64,000 bases of DNA from JBBIRG01 sp964410965 (GCA_964410965.1 CAYPIY010000003.1:489792-553791); one strand, 5' to 3'; shown: positions 1-10,113, counted from the stretch's first letter. Notes: generated from the sequence alone by a model not told the origin. Made by a program: numbers and translations.

Positions 1-602
1 GATTTGTTCAAACGGATTTCGCTTTGTTTGACTTTTACTTTGAGCAGATCGTTTTTCATGGTCATGCCTGACCGATAGGCGTTATCAACTTGTTTCGTAA
101 GGCTGTTCAACAGTTCTTCATACGCCTGTAACGTTTTCATTTTTTCGTTAATCGATACAATCTGCCAGTATTGTTCTTCGGTTTTTAACAGAATTTCATT
201 TTCAGTGAGTTTGCAGCGATATTGGTTTATTTCTTCGCCCAATGCCGAGAGTTTATTTCCAGCAATAATTCTTCCCCCGGCAAACACGGGTTGTACAACA
301 TTGATGTATCCTATATTACCGCTTTTTAATGCCCCCATCGTGCCGCCCCCTACGGACATTTCAAAAAGATTGTCCTTCGCACGAAACGCTAATAATCCGG
401 AGCTAATCTTTGGAAAATAATTGGTGAATGCCGCTTTCTTCACCTGATTTGAGGCTTCGATATCCAAACGGCTGTTCGAATACTTGATATTATTCTTTAA
501 AGCGTACGCTTTGCTTTCCTCAAGGGATAAAGTGGTCTGAGAACAGAGCGGCAAAGCATGGAACAGTGTGATTAGAGATATAAAATAATTAATTTTTATC
601 AT
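1..602 (-). CDS. TolC-family outer membrane efflux protein (3' part outside window)
   Basis: Reading the minus strand from an ATG at 600-602 gives an uninterrupted frame to the window edge (about 200 codons). It starts with a short hydrophobic signal (MIKINYFISLITLFHALPLC) followed by a TolC-like start (TLSLEESKAYALKNN), a QPVFAGGRI segment and a long helical region, as in the outer membrane channel of tripartite pumps. Its ATG overlaps the TGA of the RND gene (ATGA, 599-602), so the two are translationally coupled. The role inferred is the outer membrane exit duct for the RND pump and adaptor encoded upstream. The C-terminal half, including the second helical repeat, lies outside the window, so completeness cannot be judged. 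Confidence 0.85.
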   Translation of the reverse strand, partial: MIKINYFISLITLFHALPLCSQTTLSLEESKAYALKNNIKYSNSRLDIEASNQVKKAAFTNYFPKISSGLLAFRAKDNLFEMSVGGGTMGALKSGNIGYINVVQPVFAGGRIIAGNKLSALGEEINQYRCKLTENEILLKTEEQYWQIVSINEKMKTLQAYEELLNSLTKQVDNAYRSGMTMKNDLLKVKVKQSEIRLNK

Positions 603-3600
603 AACAATTCACTCTCGGTAAGTTTTTCAAAATCTTTTCTATGGAACAGATAATAGAGCACCGGAAGGACGATAAGCGACAGGATCATCGCAAAGATTAA
701 ACCAAAACAAATTACAGAACCCAGCGGACCCCACAAGGGTGAACGGCTCAGTATCATCGGGACCACGCCGACCGCCGCCGCCGCTGCCGTGAGAAATATC
801 GGGCGCATCCTCCGTTTCGCCGAGGTGATCGCCGCTTCCTCCAGCGTATGCCCGTGTTCGTGCCGCAATTCCTCAGCGTAGGAAATGTAGATAATCCCGT
901 TTCGGACAACGATACCCATCAGGCTTATAATCCCGACTAAAGCGGTAATCCCAAACGGATATCCGGTTAAATAAACTCCTAAAGCGCCGCCGAATATACT
1001 TAACGGCATGGTCATCATAATCAGGAGCGAGGTTTTAATATTTCTAAACTGGAATAATAATATGATGAATATTATAGCAACCGTTACCGCCATTGCATAA
1101 TACAGTGGAGTTATTTCCTCAACGCCCATTTCATATTCGCCGCCATAACCGATCGACACGCCTTCAGGTAATTCCATTTTACTGATGAGAGGTTTTATTT
1201 TATTAAATGTGATCGCCGCCGATACTCCTCTTTGAATATCCGCGCTTACCGTAATGGTTCGAATACCGTTGCGCCTTACGATTTCGCCTTCTGTCCATTC
1301 CGGCAGCGCGTCCGTTAATTGCCTGACTTGTACCGATGAAACTAAAAATGGCGAGGTTACATATTGGTTCATTATATCATCAACGTTTGTTTTCGTCTTT
1401 TTATCAACCTTTAAGTTCACGTTAACGGGGTAATCATTCTCCCATATCGTAGAAACAGGAAAACCCTTTGTCCCGACCATCAACGAGTAATCTAATATTG
1501 TTTTAGAATAACCGAGACGGCTGACTTCATCCTGTTTTAAATCCAGTCTGACAGCCTGGTAGGGCTCTCCATAATCAGTTCTGACATATTGAATACCTTT
1601 GATTTCGCGGATTATATCCGTTACTTGAGCGGCGACTTGTTTAATCACGCTTATACTATCTCCGGAAATCCGTATTTCAATCGGAGACTTAAAGTTGGCC
1701 ATTTCAAGTTGTTGCCATTTAATGTATGCATTCGGGTTTGAATGGGTGTATTGTCTGCTGTATTCGTCTAATATTTTTAGAGTCGATTCACTGGATTCCG
1801 TGATGACCAATAACTGTCCGAAATGTTTTGCCGGGAAATTTGGAGCATACAGTGTGTTGAACCTCGGCGAACTCGTTCCTATAAAAGCCGCCACTTCTTT
1901 GACCCTGTTGTCTTTCTTTAACAAATCTTCTATTTCGATCATCACCGAATCGGTTTGCTGTAAGGAGCTGCCGACCGGAAGAAATATTTCTACGGTAAAT
2001 TGATTTCGGTCAAATGCCGGAAAGGGTTGTTGAGGAGTAACCAACAATAGTAACAACCCAAGCAAAAATGATCCGGCCCCGATAATAACGACTGTTTTTT
2101 TCTTATTAAACGATCCTTCTAAAAACTTATCATAAAGAGACTGCAACCCGTTTAAAAAAGTCACTTTTTTACCTTTATTATTTTCTCCTTTAATACCCTG
2201 TTTAATAAACATATAATTCATTAACGGAACCAGTACCGAGGAAACCAGGAGTGATATGAACAATGCGATGGCAATGGTCACCGGTAATGATTTGATGAAA
2301 TCGCCCGCAAGTCCGATCATAAACAAAGCCATAGGGGCAAAAGAAAAAATGAGTATTAATGTTGCTGAGAAAACAGAGCCAAATAAGTCTTCTACGCTCT
2401 GTGAGGCGGCATCGTGCGGAGTTATATTATTATCCAGTTTTTCAACATAATTATCGATGATGACAATCGCGTTGTCCACAACCATTCCCAGCACAATAAT
2501 CAGTCCGGCTAAGGACACGGTCTGGAGATCCATACCGGTCACCCACATGATACCGAGTGTAATAAAAACGGAAATAGGAATAGCGGAGGCGGCTACAAGC
2601 GCTACTCTTTTTGGCAATAAAAGAACGGTTACCATAATAACAGCAAAAATGGCAATCCCGAATTCTTTAAGAAAATTGTAAATGGAACGCTCCACAAAAT
2701 CCGGCATATCGGAAATAATCCCGACATGGACGTCCGGCGGTATCTCTGCGGTAAATTTCTCTATCTCCTTTTTTACTTCATCCCCGAATTGAACGATATT
2801 ATTACCCGGCATCATTTCAAGAGAAACGATCAGGCATTTTTTTCCGTTCAGACGTATGTAGGAATCCGGCTCCGGGTATTCCCTTACCACTTTCGCCACA
2901 TCTTTGACCCGGATTACATTGCCCGCCGGATCGGCATAGATAATTTGATTGGCGATGTCGCTTTCTGTTTTATAACCTGATGGAATATGGATTGGTCTTA
3001 TGAATTTTCCGTCGTCAATTTCCCCGGAGTAATTAACCGTACCCTGCGGTTTTAAAGCGGTTAAGACTGTTATGGGTTTTATACCGTATTGGGTTAATCG
3101 CGCGTCATCGATATAAATGTTAATTTCTTCTTTTTGCAATCCGAAATGTTTAACTCTTGACGTCGCCGGTATTTTCCGGACAGCATCCTCAAATTTTTCA
3201 ATATACTTTTCAAGTTCTTTATAGGTTTTAGTCTCCGATTCCACCGCCATCAATACCGCGGAGGTATTTCCGAAATCATCGTTTGCTGTCAAAGACTGGA
3301 CTCCTGCCGGTAATTCTGACTTTAATTCATTAAGTCCATGCCGGAGTTTGAGCCAGAAAGGTTTGGGATTATTCTCTTTCTTCCTGACCTCGACATAAAT
3401 GACCATGACGTTTTCTTTGGATATGGAACGTGTTTTCTTTTTATCGATCTCTTCATATTGAAATAAATAAGTCTCAACCTTTTTAGTCAGTTGTTCCTCC
3501 ACTTGTTCTGAAGTCGCGCCGGGGTATATCCCAATAATCAGACCCTGTCGAACTTTAAATTCCGGAAATTCATCTCTGGGCATCTGGGTTAACGCGATGA

Positions 3601-3688
3601 TTCCGACCATTACTAAAAGAAAGGATACAACTATAATAAATTGTTTGTGACAAATAATCGCTTCAATTAATGTTCTTTTCTTTCTCAT
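599..3688 (-). CDS. RND-family efflux permease (AcrB/MMPL-like inner membrane pump)
   Basis: This 1029-residue protein has normal RND length. An N-terminal TM segment (about 16-34) is followed by a porter domain with the GATSEQVEEQLTKKVE signature at about 57-72. A block of TM helices follows (about 340-500), then a second periplasmic domain and a C-terminal TM block ending at residue 1015 or so. In TM4 the segment VVDNAIVIID keeps one of the two Asp residues used for proton relay in AcrB (D405) but has Asn at the second position. It belongs to the broad efflux_RND_permease group rather than the metal-specific HME branch. It is the third gene of the tetR-adaptor-pump-tolC operon. The substrate cannot be deduced; drugs, dyes or lipids are possible. 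Confidence 0.93.
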   Translation of the reverse strand: MRKKRTLIEAIICHKQFIIVVSFLLVMVGIIALTQMPRDEFPEFKVRQGLIIGIYPGATSEQVEEQLTKKVETYLFQYEEIDKKKTRSISKENVMVIYVEVRKKENNPKPFWLKLRHGLNELKSELPAGVQSLTANDDFGNTSAVLMAVESETKTYKELEKYIEKFEDAVRKIPATSRVKHFGLQKEEINIYIDDARLTQYGIKPITVLTALKPQGTVNYSGEIDDGKFIRPIHIPSGYKTESDIANQIIYADPAGNVIRVKDVAKVVREYPEPDSYIRLNGKKCLIVSLEMMPGNNIVQFGDEVKKEIEKFTAEIPPDVHVGIISDMPDFVERSIYNFLKEFGIAIFAVIMVTVLLLPKRVALVAASAIPISVFITLGIMWVTGMDLQTVSLAGLIIVLGMVVDNAIVIIDNYVEKLDNNITPHDAASQSVEDLFGSVFSATLILIFSFAPMALFMIGLAGDFIKSLPVTIAIALFISLLVSSVLVPLMNYMFIKQGIKGENNKGKKVTFLNGLQSLYDKFLEGSFNKKKTVVIIGAGSFLLGLLLLLVTPQQPFPAFDRNQFTVEIFLPVGSSLQQTDSVMIEIEDLLKKDNRVKEVAAFIGTSSPRFNTLYAPNFPAKHFGQLLVITESSESTLKILDEYSRQYTHSNPNAYIKWQQLEMANFKSPIEIRISGDSISVIKQVAAQVTDIIREIKGIQYVRTDYGEPYQAVRLDLKQDEVSRLGYSKTILDYSLMVGTKGFPVSTIWENDYPVNVNLKVDKKTKTNVDDIMNQYVTSPFLVSSVQVRQLTDALPEWTEGEIVRRNGIRTITVSADIQRGVSAAITFNKIKPLISKMELPEGVSIGYGGEYEMGVEEITPLYYAMAVTVAIIFIILLFQFRNIKTSLLIMMTMPLSIFGGALGVYLTGYPFGITALVGIISLMGIVVRNGIIYISYAEELRHEHGHTLEEAAITSAKRRMRPIFLTAAAAAVGVVPMILSRSPLWGPLGSVICFGLIFAMILSLIVLPVLYYLFHRKDFEKLTESELL

Positions 3689-3706
3689 ATTCTGTGATTC
3701 CTGTAA

Positions 3707-4756
3707 TTATCGGTTGACAACATGTACCGATGAATGATTGACTAATTTTTGATGACCTGCGATTACGATTTTTTCGCCTTCATTCAGGCCATCGATAATT
3801 TCAATACCATTAGACAGTAGTTTCCCGATTTTAACAAATTTTCTTATGGCTACATTTTCCTCCACACCATAGACAAAGTTTTTTCCCTGATCGTCGATAA
3901 GAATAGCGCTGTTTGGGACGATCAATGCTTTCCCTTCGCCGTTTTTCGCAATCGTAACATTGCAGATCATACCGGGTTTTATCTTAGCCGCTTTATTATC
4001 AATGCGGATCTTTACTTTGTAGGTATGCGCGAGCACATCCGCAATAACTCCGATTTCATCCACAATCCCATATAAGGTTTTTTCATCCCCCAATGCGGGT
4101 ATCTTAACGGCAGCCTTTTGTCCTTTTTGAATTACCGCGATTTCATTTTCCGAAACGGGCACTTTGGCATATACTGTTTCAATTTTGACAATGGTAATCG
4201 CCGAAAGACCGGACATCGTAGACATCCCGGGTTCTATGGAACGTTTGCCGACCACACCGTCAACCGGAGAATACAGGCTGCAGTCATCCAGATTTTTTTT
4301 TGCGATAGCCGCGGCGGATTTAGCTTGTTGCAGTTGGGTTTCAATTTCAATCATTTTAATTTCGGGGAGATTGCCGTTTTTATACATATTTTCCAATCGT
4401 TTGTACCCGTCTTCGGCCTGTTTCTCCGTAGCTAAAGCCATCTCGTAGCTGTTTCGATAACTGGCGTCATTGACAACGGCTAATAATTGTCCTTTTTGGA
4501 CCTGATCACCCTCCGAAACTAGGACTTTTGTGACTGTACCCATAACGGTGAAATTCAGCGGTATGGATACTGATTCCTCGATTGTTCCGCTGTAAGCAAA
4601 TTCCTGTCCTTGCGAAATTAGTCGAGTTTCATATATTTCAACATTAATTGCGTTTCTTACACCATCCGATCCTTTCGATTCCTGCCCACAACCGATTAGC
4701 GATATCGTCATGCAGGTCATGGCGAGAAATCCCGTCCAATTCAATTTAGTGTCCAT
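3707..4756 (-). CDS. Periplasmic adaptor (HlyD/MFP) lipoprotein of RND efflux system
   Basis: A 349-residue membrane fusion protein. The N-terminus has a lipoprotein signal with LIGC lipobox, lipidated Cys at position 23. Next comes a biotinyl-lipoyl-like half (TVTKVLVSEGDQVQKGQLLA, about 74-93), a helical hairpin rich in K/E/Q, the second lipoyl half (SPVDGVVGKRSIEPG) and beta-barrel/MP domains ending in an LNEGEKIVIAG motif. These are the standard parts of adaptors that bridge RND pumps to TolC. The gene starts 63 nt after the tetR stop and is followed after 18 nt by the pump gene. An operator-like site (4786-4805) sits about 30 nt before its start, so it may have its own repressed promoter as well as read-through from tetR. 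Confidence 0.92.
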   Translation of the reverse strand: MDTKLNWTGFLAMTCMTISLIGCGQESKGSDGVRNAINVEIYETRLISQGQEFAYSGTIEESVSIPLNFTVMGTVTKVLVSEGDQVQKGQLLAVVNDASYRNSYEMALATEKQAEDGYKRLENMYKNGNLPEIKMIEIETQLQQAKSAAAIAKKNLDDCSLYSPVDGVVGKRSIEPGMSTMSGLSAITIVKIETVYAKVPVSENEIAVIQKGQKAAVKIPALGDEKTLYGIVDEIGVIADVLAHTYKVKIRIDNKAAKIKPGMICNVTIAKNGEGKALIVPNSAILIDDQGKNFVYGVEENVAIRKFVKIGKLLSNGIEIIDGLNEGEKIVIAGHQKLVNHSSVHVVNR

Positions 4757-4785
4757 ATTATTATCCTTTGCTTGTTTAAACTATA

Positions 4786-4805
4786 ATCGTATATCGGTCG
4801 AAAAT
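4786..4805. promoter_or_regulatory. Putative TetR operator, site 1 (before adaptor gene)
   Basis: The 20-mer ATCGTATATCGGTCGAAAAT contains TCG-N9-CGA (4787-4801) and aligns without gaps to two other sites at 5446-5465 and 28529-28548 (shared pattern ATCGTWT-N4-TCGA-N-AAT). It lies 30 nt upstream of the adaptor start. A TTGACA-like hexamer on the minus strand inside the end of tetR could be the -35 box. Operator function is inferred from position and repetition. Confidence 0.5.
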
Positions 4806-4819
4806 TAAGTAAAAATTTT

Positions 4820-5419
4820 TTATTTTTTTAATCCCTTTGTCAAAATATTGGTAAGAGCATCTAATTTGTCACCCTCTGTAAAAACATTATCCTCTAAGAA
4901 CAAATTTATTTCAATACCTCTCAAACTAACCACTATCATATAGGACAACAAATTCAGTTCTTTTTCATTAAAAAGGTTAAACTCATCGTTCCGAATACCG
5001 AATGCCAGAATATCATACACTATTCGGACTTCCTGCGAGTCATAGATTGTTCTGATTTTCCTGATAATATGATCGTTGGCAGCGATTTCTTGTTTTACAA
5101 CATCATATACCGTTATCCGTTTATGAGCTTCAATCAGTGAAGTCATGACATAGGCTTTTAACTTACCTTCGGCAGTTGGTTCCCGATTAATTGTATCAAT
5201 AACTATTTTATTAATTTCCCGCATTTCGTTCAAGGCGACCGCTTCATAGATATCTTCCTTGCTTTTGTAGTAATAATACAACGTACTTTTACCTTTACAG
5301 CTCGCCTTCGCGATATCCTCCATCGTTGTTTTACTCATACCCCATTTCTGAAAAAGTTCACGGGCTGATTTGAGAATAATTTCTTTTATTAGATCGTCTT
5401 TATTATTTTGAAGGTTCAT
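4820..5419 (-). CDS. TetR/AcrR-family transcriptional repressor
   Basis: A 199-residue regulator of usual TetR size. The N-terminal helix-turn-helix is clear: a helix around ARELFQKWGMSKTTMEDIAK (18-37), then the recognition helix and the family signature KGKSTLYYYYKSKEDIYEAV (43-62). The rest is the helical ligand-binding domain. It is the first gene of an operon with adaptor, RND pump and TolC. The inferred job is ligand-relieved repression of this efflux operon and of itself. An operator-like site overlaps the -10 region of its own predicted promoter (5446-5491). Confidence 0.93.
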   Translation of the reverse strand: MNLQNNKDDLIKEIILKSARELFQKWGMSKTTMEDIAKASCKGKSTLYYYYKSKEDIYEAVALNEMREINKIVIDTINREPTAEGKLKAYVMTSLIEAHKRITVYDVVKQEIAANDHIIRKIRTIYDSQEVRIVYDILAFGIRNDEFNLFNEKELNLLSYMIVVSLRGIEINLFLEDNVFTEGDKLDALTNILTKGLKK

Positions 5420-5445
5420 ATCAGATTCTTTTTTATTAGACTAAA

Positions 5446-5491
5446 ATCGTTTTCTATTCGAGAATATAATCCTGAATCATTGAAAAAGCAA
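5446..5491 (-). promoter_or_regulatory. Predicted tetR promoter with overlapping operator, site 2
   Basis: On the minus strand TTGCTT (5486-5491), a 17-nt spacer and TATATT (5463-5468) form a sigma70-like promoter, followed by the 20-mer site ATCGTTTTCTATTCGAGAAT (5446-5465) with TCG-N9-CGA symmetry. The site overlaps the -10 box and ends 27 nt before the tetR start, a typical autorepression layout. The same -35, -10 and operator arrangement recurs at 28529-28575. Confidence 0.55.
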
Positions 5492-5513
5492 GAAATATTT
5501 TTAATATTTTTAA

Positions 5514-5552
5514 ATTATAACAATAAACCATATATTAATAATATGTTATAAT
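5514..5552. repeat. AT-rich inverted repeat between unknown gene and tetR
   Basis: Perfect 8-nt arms ATTATAAC / GTTATAAT are separated by 23 nt that contain further short complementary stretches. It lies downstream of the gene at 5730-6890 and upstream of the tetR promoter. It has no G+C-rich stem or U tract, so terminator function is doubtful. The rest of the 310-nt gap (5420-5729) is AT-rich with no other gene recognised. Confidence 0.3.
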
Positions 5553-5729
5553 AATTAAAATCCATGTTCCATTAATGAAGTAGTACATATTTTTAACATA
5601 TATTTTTAATAAAAAAGTGTTTTTTTATATGAAATATGTAAGCCGGTCAATAATTATATGTATTTGATCTTCTGGATTTAGTTAAAAAATTTCAGGACAA
5701 ATAGTATGATACGTTTAATATATTTAGCT

Positions 5730-6890
5730 TTACAGGTCTAATAAAAAATTAACCTGATTAAGTAGTTCAGTAATTAATGTATCAAATATCACTTCATTGT
5801 TTTCATTTGTGCTGCACAAGGATAAACGTGAATTTATAGATTCAAGAGTTATCTTTCTTTTCTCATCTGGTATTAAGTGACAAGTAAGGATCCTGTAATC
5901 GTACAAAACAAAAAATGGACATAAATGATCGGAATTATTAATAATCTTAAGCCGTTCTCTTATCCAATGTTCGAATGTCTTAAGAGAACCTAAAGACTTC
6001 GTATCAAGTTTAGTATTAATATTTCGTAAATCATTCTTAATATCTGCAATATTCAGGCTCTCAACAAAAATCATATTGAGCGATTCAATAGCCGGTCCGA
6101 CATGTTTATCCTCCCAAAAAACCGGTCTATGAAGGTTTTCAATAATTTTACTTATTTCACCTTCCAGCTTAAAAAGATACCAGCCATAGGTTTTGAATAT
6201 CTTTTCATTTAGGGCTTTGCGTTGAGAGATTAAACTATGAAGGGGTGATAAGTCGGCAAATTCAGTTTCAATTTGAGCGTTATAAAACTCTGAATGTATA
6301 TCATGATCCGATTCACAATTTTCAGACCGAAGATAATAAATTTCCGATTCGGGTAACTTTGCTATATCTCCTAACCACATGATAACCTTTTTGTTTCTGT
6401 TTATTCCAAAACTTATATACCATTTATTATCGAACCAAATATCGCCATAGGTTTGTGCAAACAGATCGAGATGATATTCTGGGTGCTGAATATATTTATT
6501 TAATACAGCCATACTGAAAAAAACCGGCGTCAGATATCCTTTTTCCCAAGGACGTGTCAGACCTGGAATGTATTCATAATCCACGTCCGAATACAAAAAA
6601 TTAAACTTTTCAGCAAAAGAGTAACGTGCGTTGTACCGATCAGAGCGGGAAATATTGATATGTTTTTCATTTTTCTTTATGGAGTTTTCAACAAAATATT
6701 TAATCATATACTTTGTTCGATCCGGATAGAATAATTTCCCGTTAATTTCATTCTTTAGAACAGGAATACCTTCAAGAAATACTTGAATTCCCTCTACTTC
6801 AATTGTGTGATTATCGAAACAAAGTTGAAGCGGCTGATGGGATTCATCATCAAAGTATCTTTGTACTTGGTTAAAATTGATAACATCCAT
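5730..6890 (-). CDS. Hypothetical protein, 386 aa, cytoplasmic
   Basis: I do not recognise this protein. It has no signal peptide or membrane segment. It is rich in aromatic and charged residues, with a likely globular N-terminal half (for example LTRPWEKGYLTPVFFSMAVL around 112-131) and a more helical C-terminal half. The codon composition is AT-rich like the island to its right. A start at 6890 is supported only weakly (no clear Shine-Dalgarno). It stands alone between tetR and the patatin gene, with a 310-nt downstream gap. Because its right-hand neighbours include defence genes, a stress or defence role is possible, but nothing in the sequence shows one. Confidence 0.6.
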   Translation of the reverse strand: MDVINFNQVQRYFDDESHQPLQLCFDNHTIEVEGIQVFLEGIPVLKNEINGKLFYPDRTKYMIKYFVENSIKKNEKHINISRSDRYNARYSFAEKFNFLYSDVDYEYIPGLTRPWEKGYLTPVFFSMAVLNKYIQHPEYHLDLFAQTYGDIWFDNKWYISFGINRNKKVIMWLGDIAKLPESEIYYLRSENCESDHDIHSEFYNAQIETEFADLSPLHSLISQRKALNEKIFKTYGWYLFKLEGEISKIIENLHRPVFWEDKHVGPAIESLNMIFVESLNIADIKNDLRNINTKLDTKSLGSLKTFEHWIRERLKIINNSDHLCPFFVLYDYRILTCHLIPDEKRKITLESINSRLSLCSTNENNEVIFDTLITELLNQVNFLLDL

Positions 6891-6960
6891 ATATATACTC
6901 CATTAAAATAATTTCGACTTCAGGCTATCATGATACGCTTTCACTTCCCGTCCAATTTAC

Positions 6961-9207
6961 TCAAAATTTATATCCTATATTCAGATACGTCAGAAAAGAG
7001 TGTTCATCACTGGTCATTCCGCTTAATTCGACGGGTCCGATAAATGTTTCCATTCCAAGAGTTAATCCTGCGCCGTGAATGGGTTTATTAAAACGATAGG
7101 GCTGCGTATAATGATTATCCGTCTTTCCCATATTCCAGGTAGCGGTTAAGTAACGGTGCGGCATCCACTCGCATTGGACCTCCGCCCGAATCATCTTCAT
7201 ATATCGATCCGTGTATTCATACGGGTGCAATCCAATAAACAGGTCATGACCACCGAGATGACCCAATAACGTCGGAACCAGTTCATTGCCGCTCATGCCG
7301 GTATATCGGATCGTATGGTTAATAGTCCAATGCGGATGGACCGGGATATGCCAGGATAAATTTGTTTCAAATCTGCGGAATGATATTTTACTGCGAATGT
7401 CCCTACCGGTTATATCAAATCGGTTTAACCAGGTAAGTCCTCGTGTCGGGAAATAAGTTTTATCCTGAGTATCGATCAAGAAAAGTCCAAACAACGAATG
7501 GAAGATTTTTCTATCCGGGTACGCTAACGGCTGACCGACTATTTTATCAGCGTTATACCATTGCTGGCTTATTCCGACGCCCGAAACCATTTGTCTTGAA
7601 AAAACAGTGCCGATCAGCATTTCATTTCGTACAACATTTATCCTCAGATTTGACACAGGATTTCCTGACCGGTAAAGATTCATCCTGAAATTTTCATAAT
7701 CGGCCGTGATACTCATTCCCAGTCGTGGCGGGATTTCTGTTAAAACAGTGTACGAGGCATTCAACGAGAAATCCGTACTCAGTTTCATATCGGCCCTTAA
7801 TACCGAGCCCCGCCGTAATACATTTCTAACAGTCGTGTTCAGTAAGACGGTTGCTTTCTCGTAAGTATCGTACCGGAAGCTGAACTGAAACTGGTGTTCC
7901 GGCCGTTCCATAACCATAATCCTTAAACGTGTACCATTTTGGACAGGTTCAAGATGATAAGTCACTCTCTTGAATAAACCCGTTCCGTAAATTCGCAGTA
8001 TGCCTTCGTCCAGTTCCGCTGCCGTAAGTATTATCGGCGCTCTGATTCCCAAATGGGTACGGATAAGTCTTTTGGACGTATAATTGGCCCCATCAATGCT
8101 GATTTTCGTGATGAGTATGGAATCGGCAAGTGCGTGTTTATGAATTTGCTTGTTTACACGTTGAATCCGGTTTAAGGAATCACGTAAAGCGATGAGTTGC
8201 GGGAGTTTTTGTCTTGCCGCCGCTTCGCCAAGTCCGATTATTGTTTTAGCCGACTTAAAATCCGAAAAAGAAAGGTCTCCGAATTCCGGATCAATCAGTA
8301 TGTCACACAACTGTCGTTGAATGGCCGTTGAGAGCACCATTTGAAAACTCATGGCCTGGTCCATAATGGCTATCATCGACTGAAGTTCATCGGCGGATTT
8401 TAATCCTGAGCTTACGTCAACGCCGATAATAATATCCGCTCCAAGCTTTTTCAAGTCCTCGGCGGGAAGATTACGCGCGACGCCTCCATCTACCAGTAAA
8501 TGATCGTTTATATCCACCGGTGTGAAAATCGTAGGGAGGGCCATGCTTGCGCGGATGGCCTCGGCAAGATCACCGCTGTCTAAAACGACCGCTTCCCCGG
8601 TCTGTATATCTGTTGCTACACAAACAAAAGGGATGGAAAAATCAGAAAAACGCCGTATATGCTGAACCGGCCATGTTAACCGTGATAAAAATGCTGAAAT
8701 TTTCTGACCCGATATCATTCCAGACGGCAATTGTGGTATCCTCTTGAGAATATCGACCGAAACAAGGTACCGCCCGTCGCGGATCTTATCTTCCATCGGC
8801 ATGTAACGCCGTTCGACCCGGTCGTCAAACAGATCTTCCCAGTCCGACGACAATACAATATTCTCGATCTCGTCCGCGCTGTATCCGATCGCGTACATTC
8901 CGCCGACAATACTGCCCATGCTCGTCCCTGAAATATAATCCACCGGGAAATCAATTTCTTCGAGTACTTTCAGAACGCCGATGTGGGCAAATCCTTTCGC
9001 TCCGCCGCCGCTCAGCGCCAAACCGACTTTCGGGCGTACGATGGAGTCCTGCCCGAATAACATTGGACTAAGAAATATTAGTAATAATATAAAACATAAT
9101 GAATTAAACTTGTTAACGCTTTTTACTTGGAAGTTATGCACCCATACAATTAAATAGGTAAATAACCTGATGATCACCGAAATAAAAAAGGTAAATTCAT
9201 TTTTCAT
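6961..9207 (-). CDS. Patatin-like phospholipase with POTRA and outer membrane beta-barrel (PlpD-like)
   Basis: This 748-residue protein has a hydrophobic N-terminus (7-24 and 36-52) that ends in a signal-peptide-like LSPMLFGQ. The patatin domain follows, with oxyanion loop GGGAKG (67-72), nucleophile elbow GTSMG with Ser96, and the DGG triad with Asp240 (VDGGVARNLP), so the Ser-Asp dyad is intact. A POTRA-like segment comes next (ISIDGANYTSKRLIRTHLGI, about 365-384) and then a C-terminal beta-barrel related to BamA/FhaC surface antigens, ending in YKF. Such type Vd proteins display or secrete a lipase at the cell surface. The first 30 residues before the apparent signal are unusual, but no better start codon is visible. 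Confidence 0.9.
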   Translation of the reverse strand: MKNEFTFFISVIIRLFTYLIVWVHNFQVKSVNKFNSLCFILLLIFLSPMLFGQDSIVRPKVGLALSGGGAKGFAHIGVLKVLEEIDFPVDYISGTSMGSIVGGMYAIGYSADEIENIVLSSDWEDLFDDRVERRYMPMEDKIRDGRYLVSVDILKRIPQLPSGMISGQKISAFLSRLTWPVQHIRRFSDFSIPFVCVATDIQTGEAVVLDSGDLAEAIRASMALPTIFTPVDINDHLLVDGGVARNLPAEDLKKLGADIIIGVDVSSGLKSADELQSMIAIMDQAMSFQMVLSTAIQRQLCDILIDPEFGDLSFSDFKSAKTIIGLGEAAARQKLPQLIALRDSLNRIQRVNKQIHKHALADSILITKISIDGANYTSKRLIRTHLGIRAPIILTAAELDEGILRIYGTGLFKRVTYHLEPVQNGTRLRIMVMERPEHQFQFSFRYDTYEKATVLLNTTVRNVLRRGSVLRADMKLSTDFSLNASYTVLTEIPPRLGMSITADYENFRMNLYRSGNPVSNLRINVVRNEMLIGTVFSRQMVSGVGISQQWYNADKIVGQPLAYPDRKIFHSLFGLFLIDTQDKTYFPTRGLTWLNRFDITGRDIRSKISFRRFETNLSWHIPVHPHWTINHTIRYTGMSGNELVPTLLGHLGGHDLFIGLHPYEYTDRYMKMIRAEVQCEWMPHRYLTATWNMGKTDNHYTQPYRFNKPIHGAGLTLGMETFIGPVELSGMTSDEHSFLTYLNIGYKF

Positions 9208-9330
9208 TATTAATCAATTACTTTGCAGTTTGTTTGTTGAAAAATCAACATATGATTAATACCTTTCACAAGTATTTTTTCATGTCTGGTTTTGTGTAGT
9301 ATTTTAATAGCACATAAAAGTGGCACAAAA

Positions 9331-10113
9331 TTATTTTTTGTTAACAACGATATGAATCGGTTTTTCAATAAGATTCAATGCTTTTAAGTTACTTCGAAAT
9401 TTATCCATTATCTGATCAAATAATTGTTTGTCAAACAATATTCGGCCAAGATCATTAATATTTTCTATATTTATATCATGTGTAAAAATTAAGTTTATAA
9501 ATTTTTTATTGCCTCTTGGCAACCTTATTAATCCATATATTTCATTTTTATGGCTAACAATACCAATGATTTTACCTAAAAAGTTAATATGTCTAATGGG
9601 AAATGTGTTTTTATTTAACCATTCATTCAAGAACGAATATTTATTATCGATTAGTTTGTCATTGATAATTCTTTCTATTGTACCTGGTGGTGGCTCTATA
9701 TAAAAATCCTCTTTTTTCCCGCCTTTTTTTATTATTATTTCATCAAAAGAAGATCTTATTTCATTCTCTAATTGTTCTGATTCATTTGTTGTATCTAATG
9801 GAAATAGTGAAAAAAAGCAATCAGAATCGTTATACCAATCAGGATTAAGTTCTTGAATTGAAATAATATTTTTGAAAAACCTTTTTAATATAATGTCAAG
9901 TATCTGAGGCAGTTCGTCATGATTTATTCTGATCCATGGAGCATTCAATGATGAATGGTAAGCTTCTCTAGTTAGATGAAAATCAATAAAGCCAGATTTT
10001 AAACCGAACGGCATACAGATATGTACATCAGCAGGTAAAAAAACACCTTTAAATATTAATTTGTCCTTAATGAAGACAACCTTCAATTGATCCCAAAGAG
10101 ATAATTTTCTCAT
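9331..10113 (-). CDS. Hypothetical protein, 260 aa
   Basis: Not recognised. It appears soluble, AT-rich and lysine/isoleucine-rich, with no signal or membrane helix. Two parts are apparent: an N-terminal portion to about residue 120, and a C-terminal portion containing FLGKIIGIVSHKNEIYGLIR (about 182-201), which looks like two beta strands. It sits 172 nt downstream of the DUF262/DUF1524 nuclease gene in the same orientation. A functional link (modifier, immunity or accessory factor) is conceivable, but the spacing argues against tight coupling. No catalytic motif was seen. Confidence 0.55.
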   Translation of the reverse strand: MRKLSLWDQLKVVFIKDKLIFKGVFLPADVHICMPFGLKSGFIDFHLTREAYHSSLNAPWIRINHDELPQILDIILKRFFKNIISIQELNPDWYNDSDCFFSLFPLDTTNESEQLENEIRSSFDEIIIKKGGKKEDFYIEPPPGTIERIINDKLIDNKYSFLNEWLNKNTFPIRHINFLGKIIGIVSHKNEIYGLIRLPRGNKKFINLIFTHDINIENINDLGRILFDKQLFDQIMDKFRSNLKALNLIEKPIHIVVNKK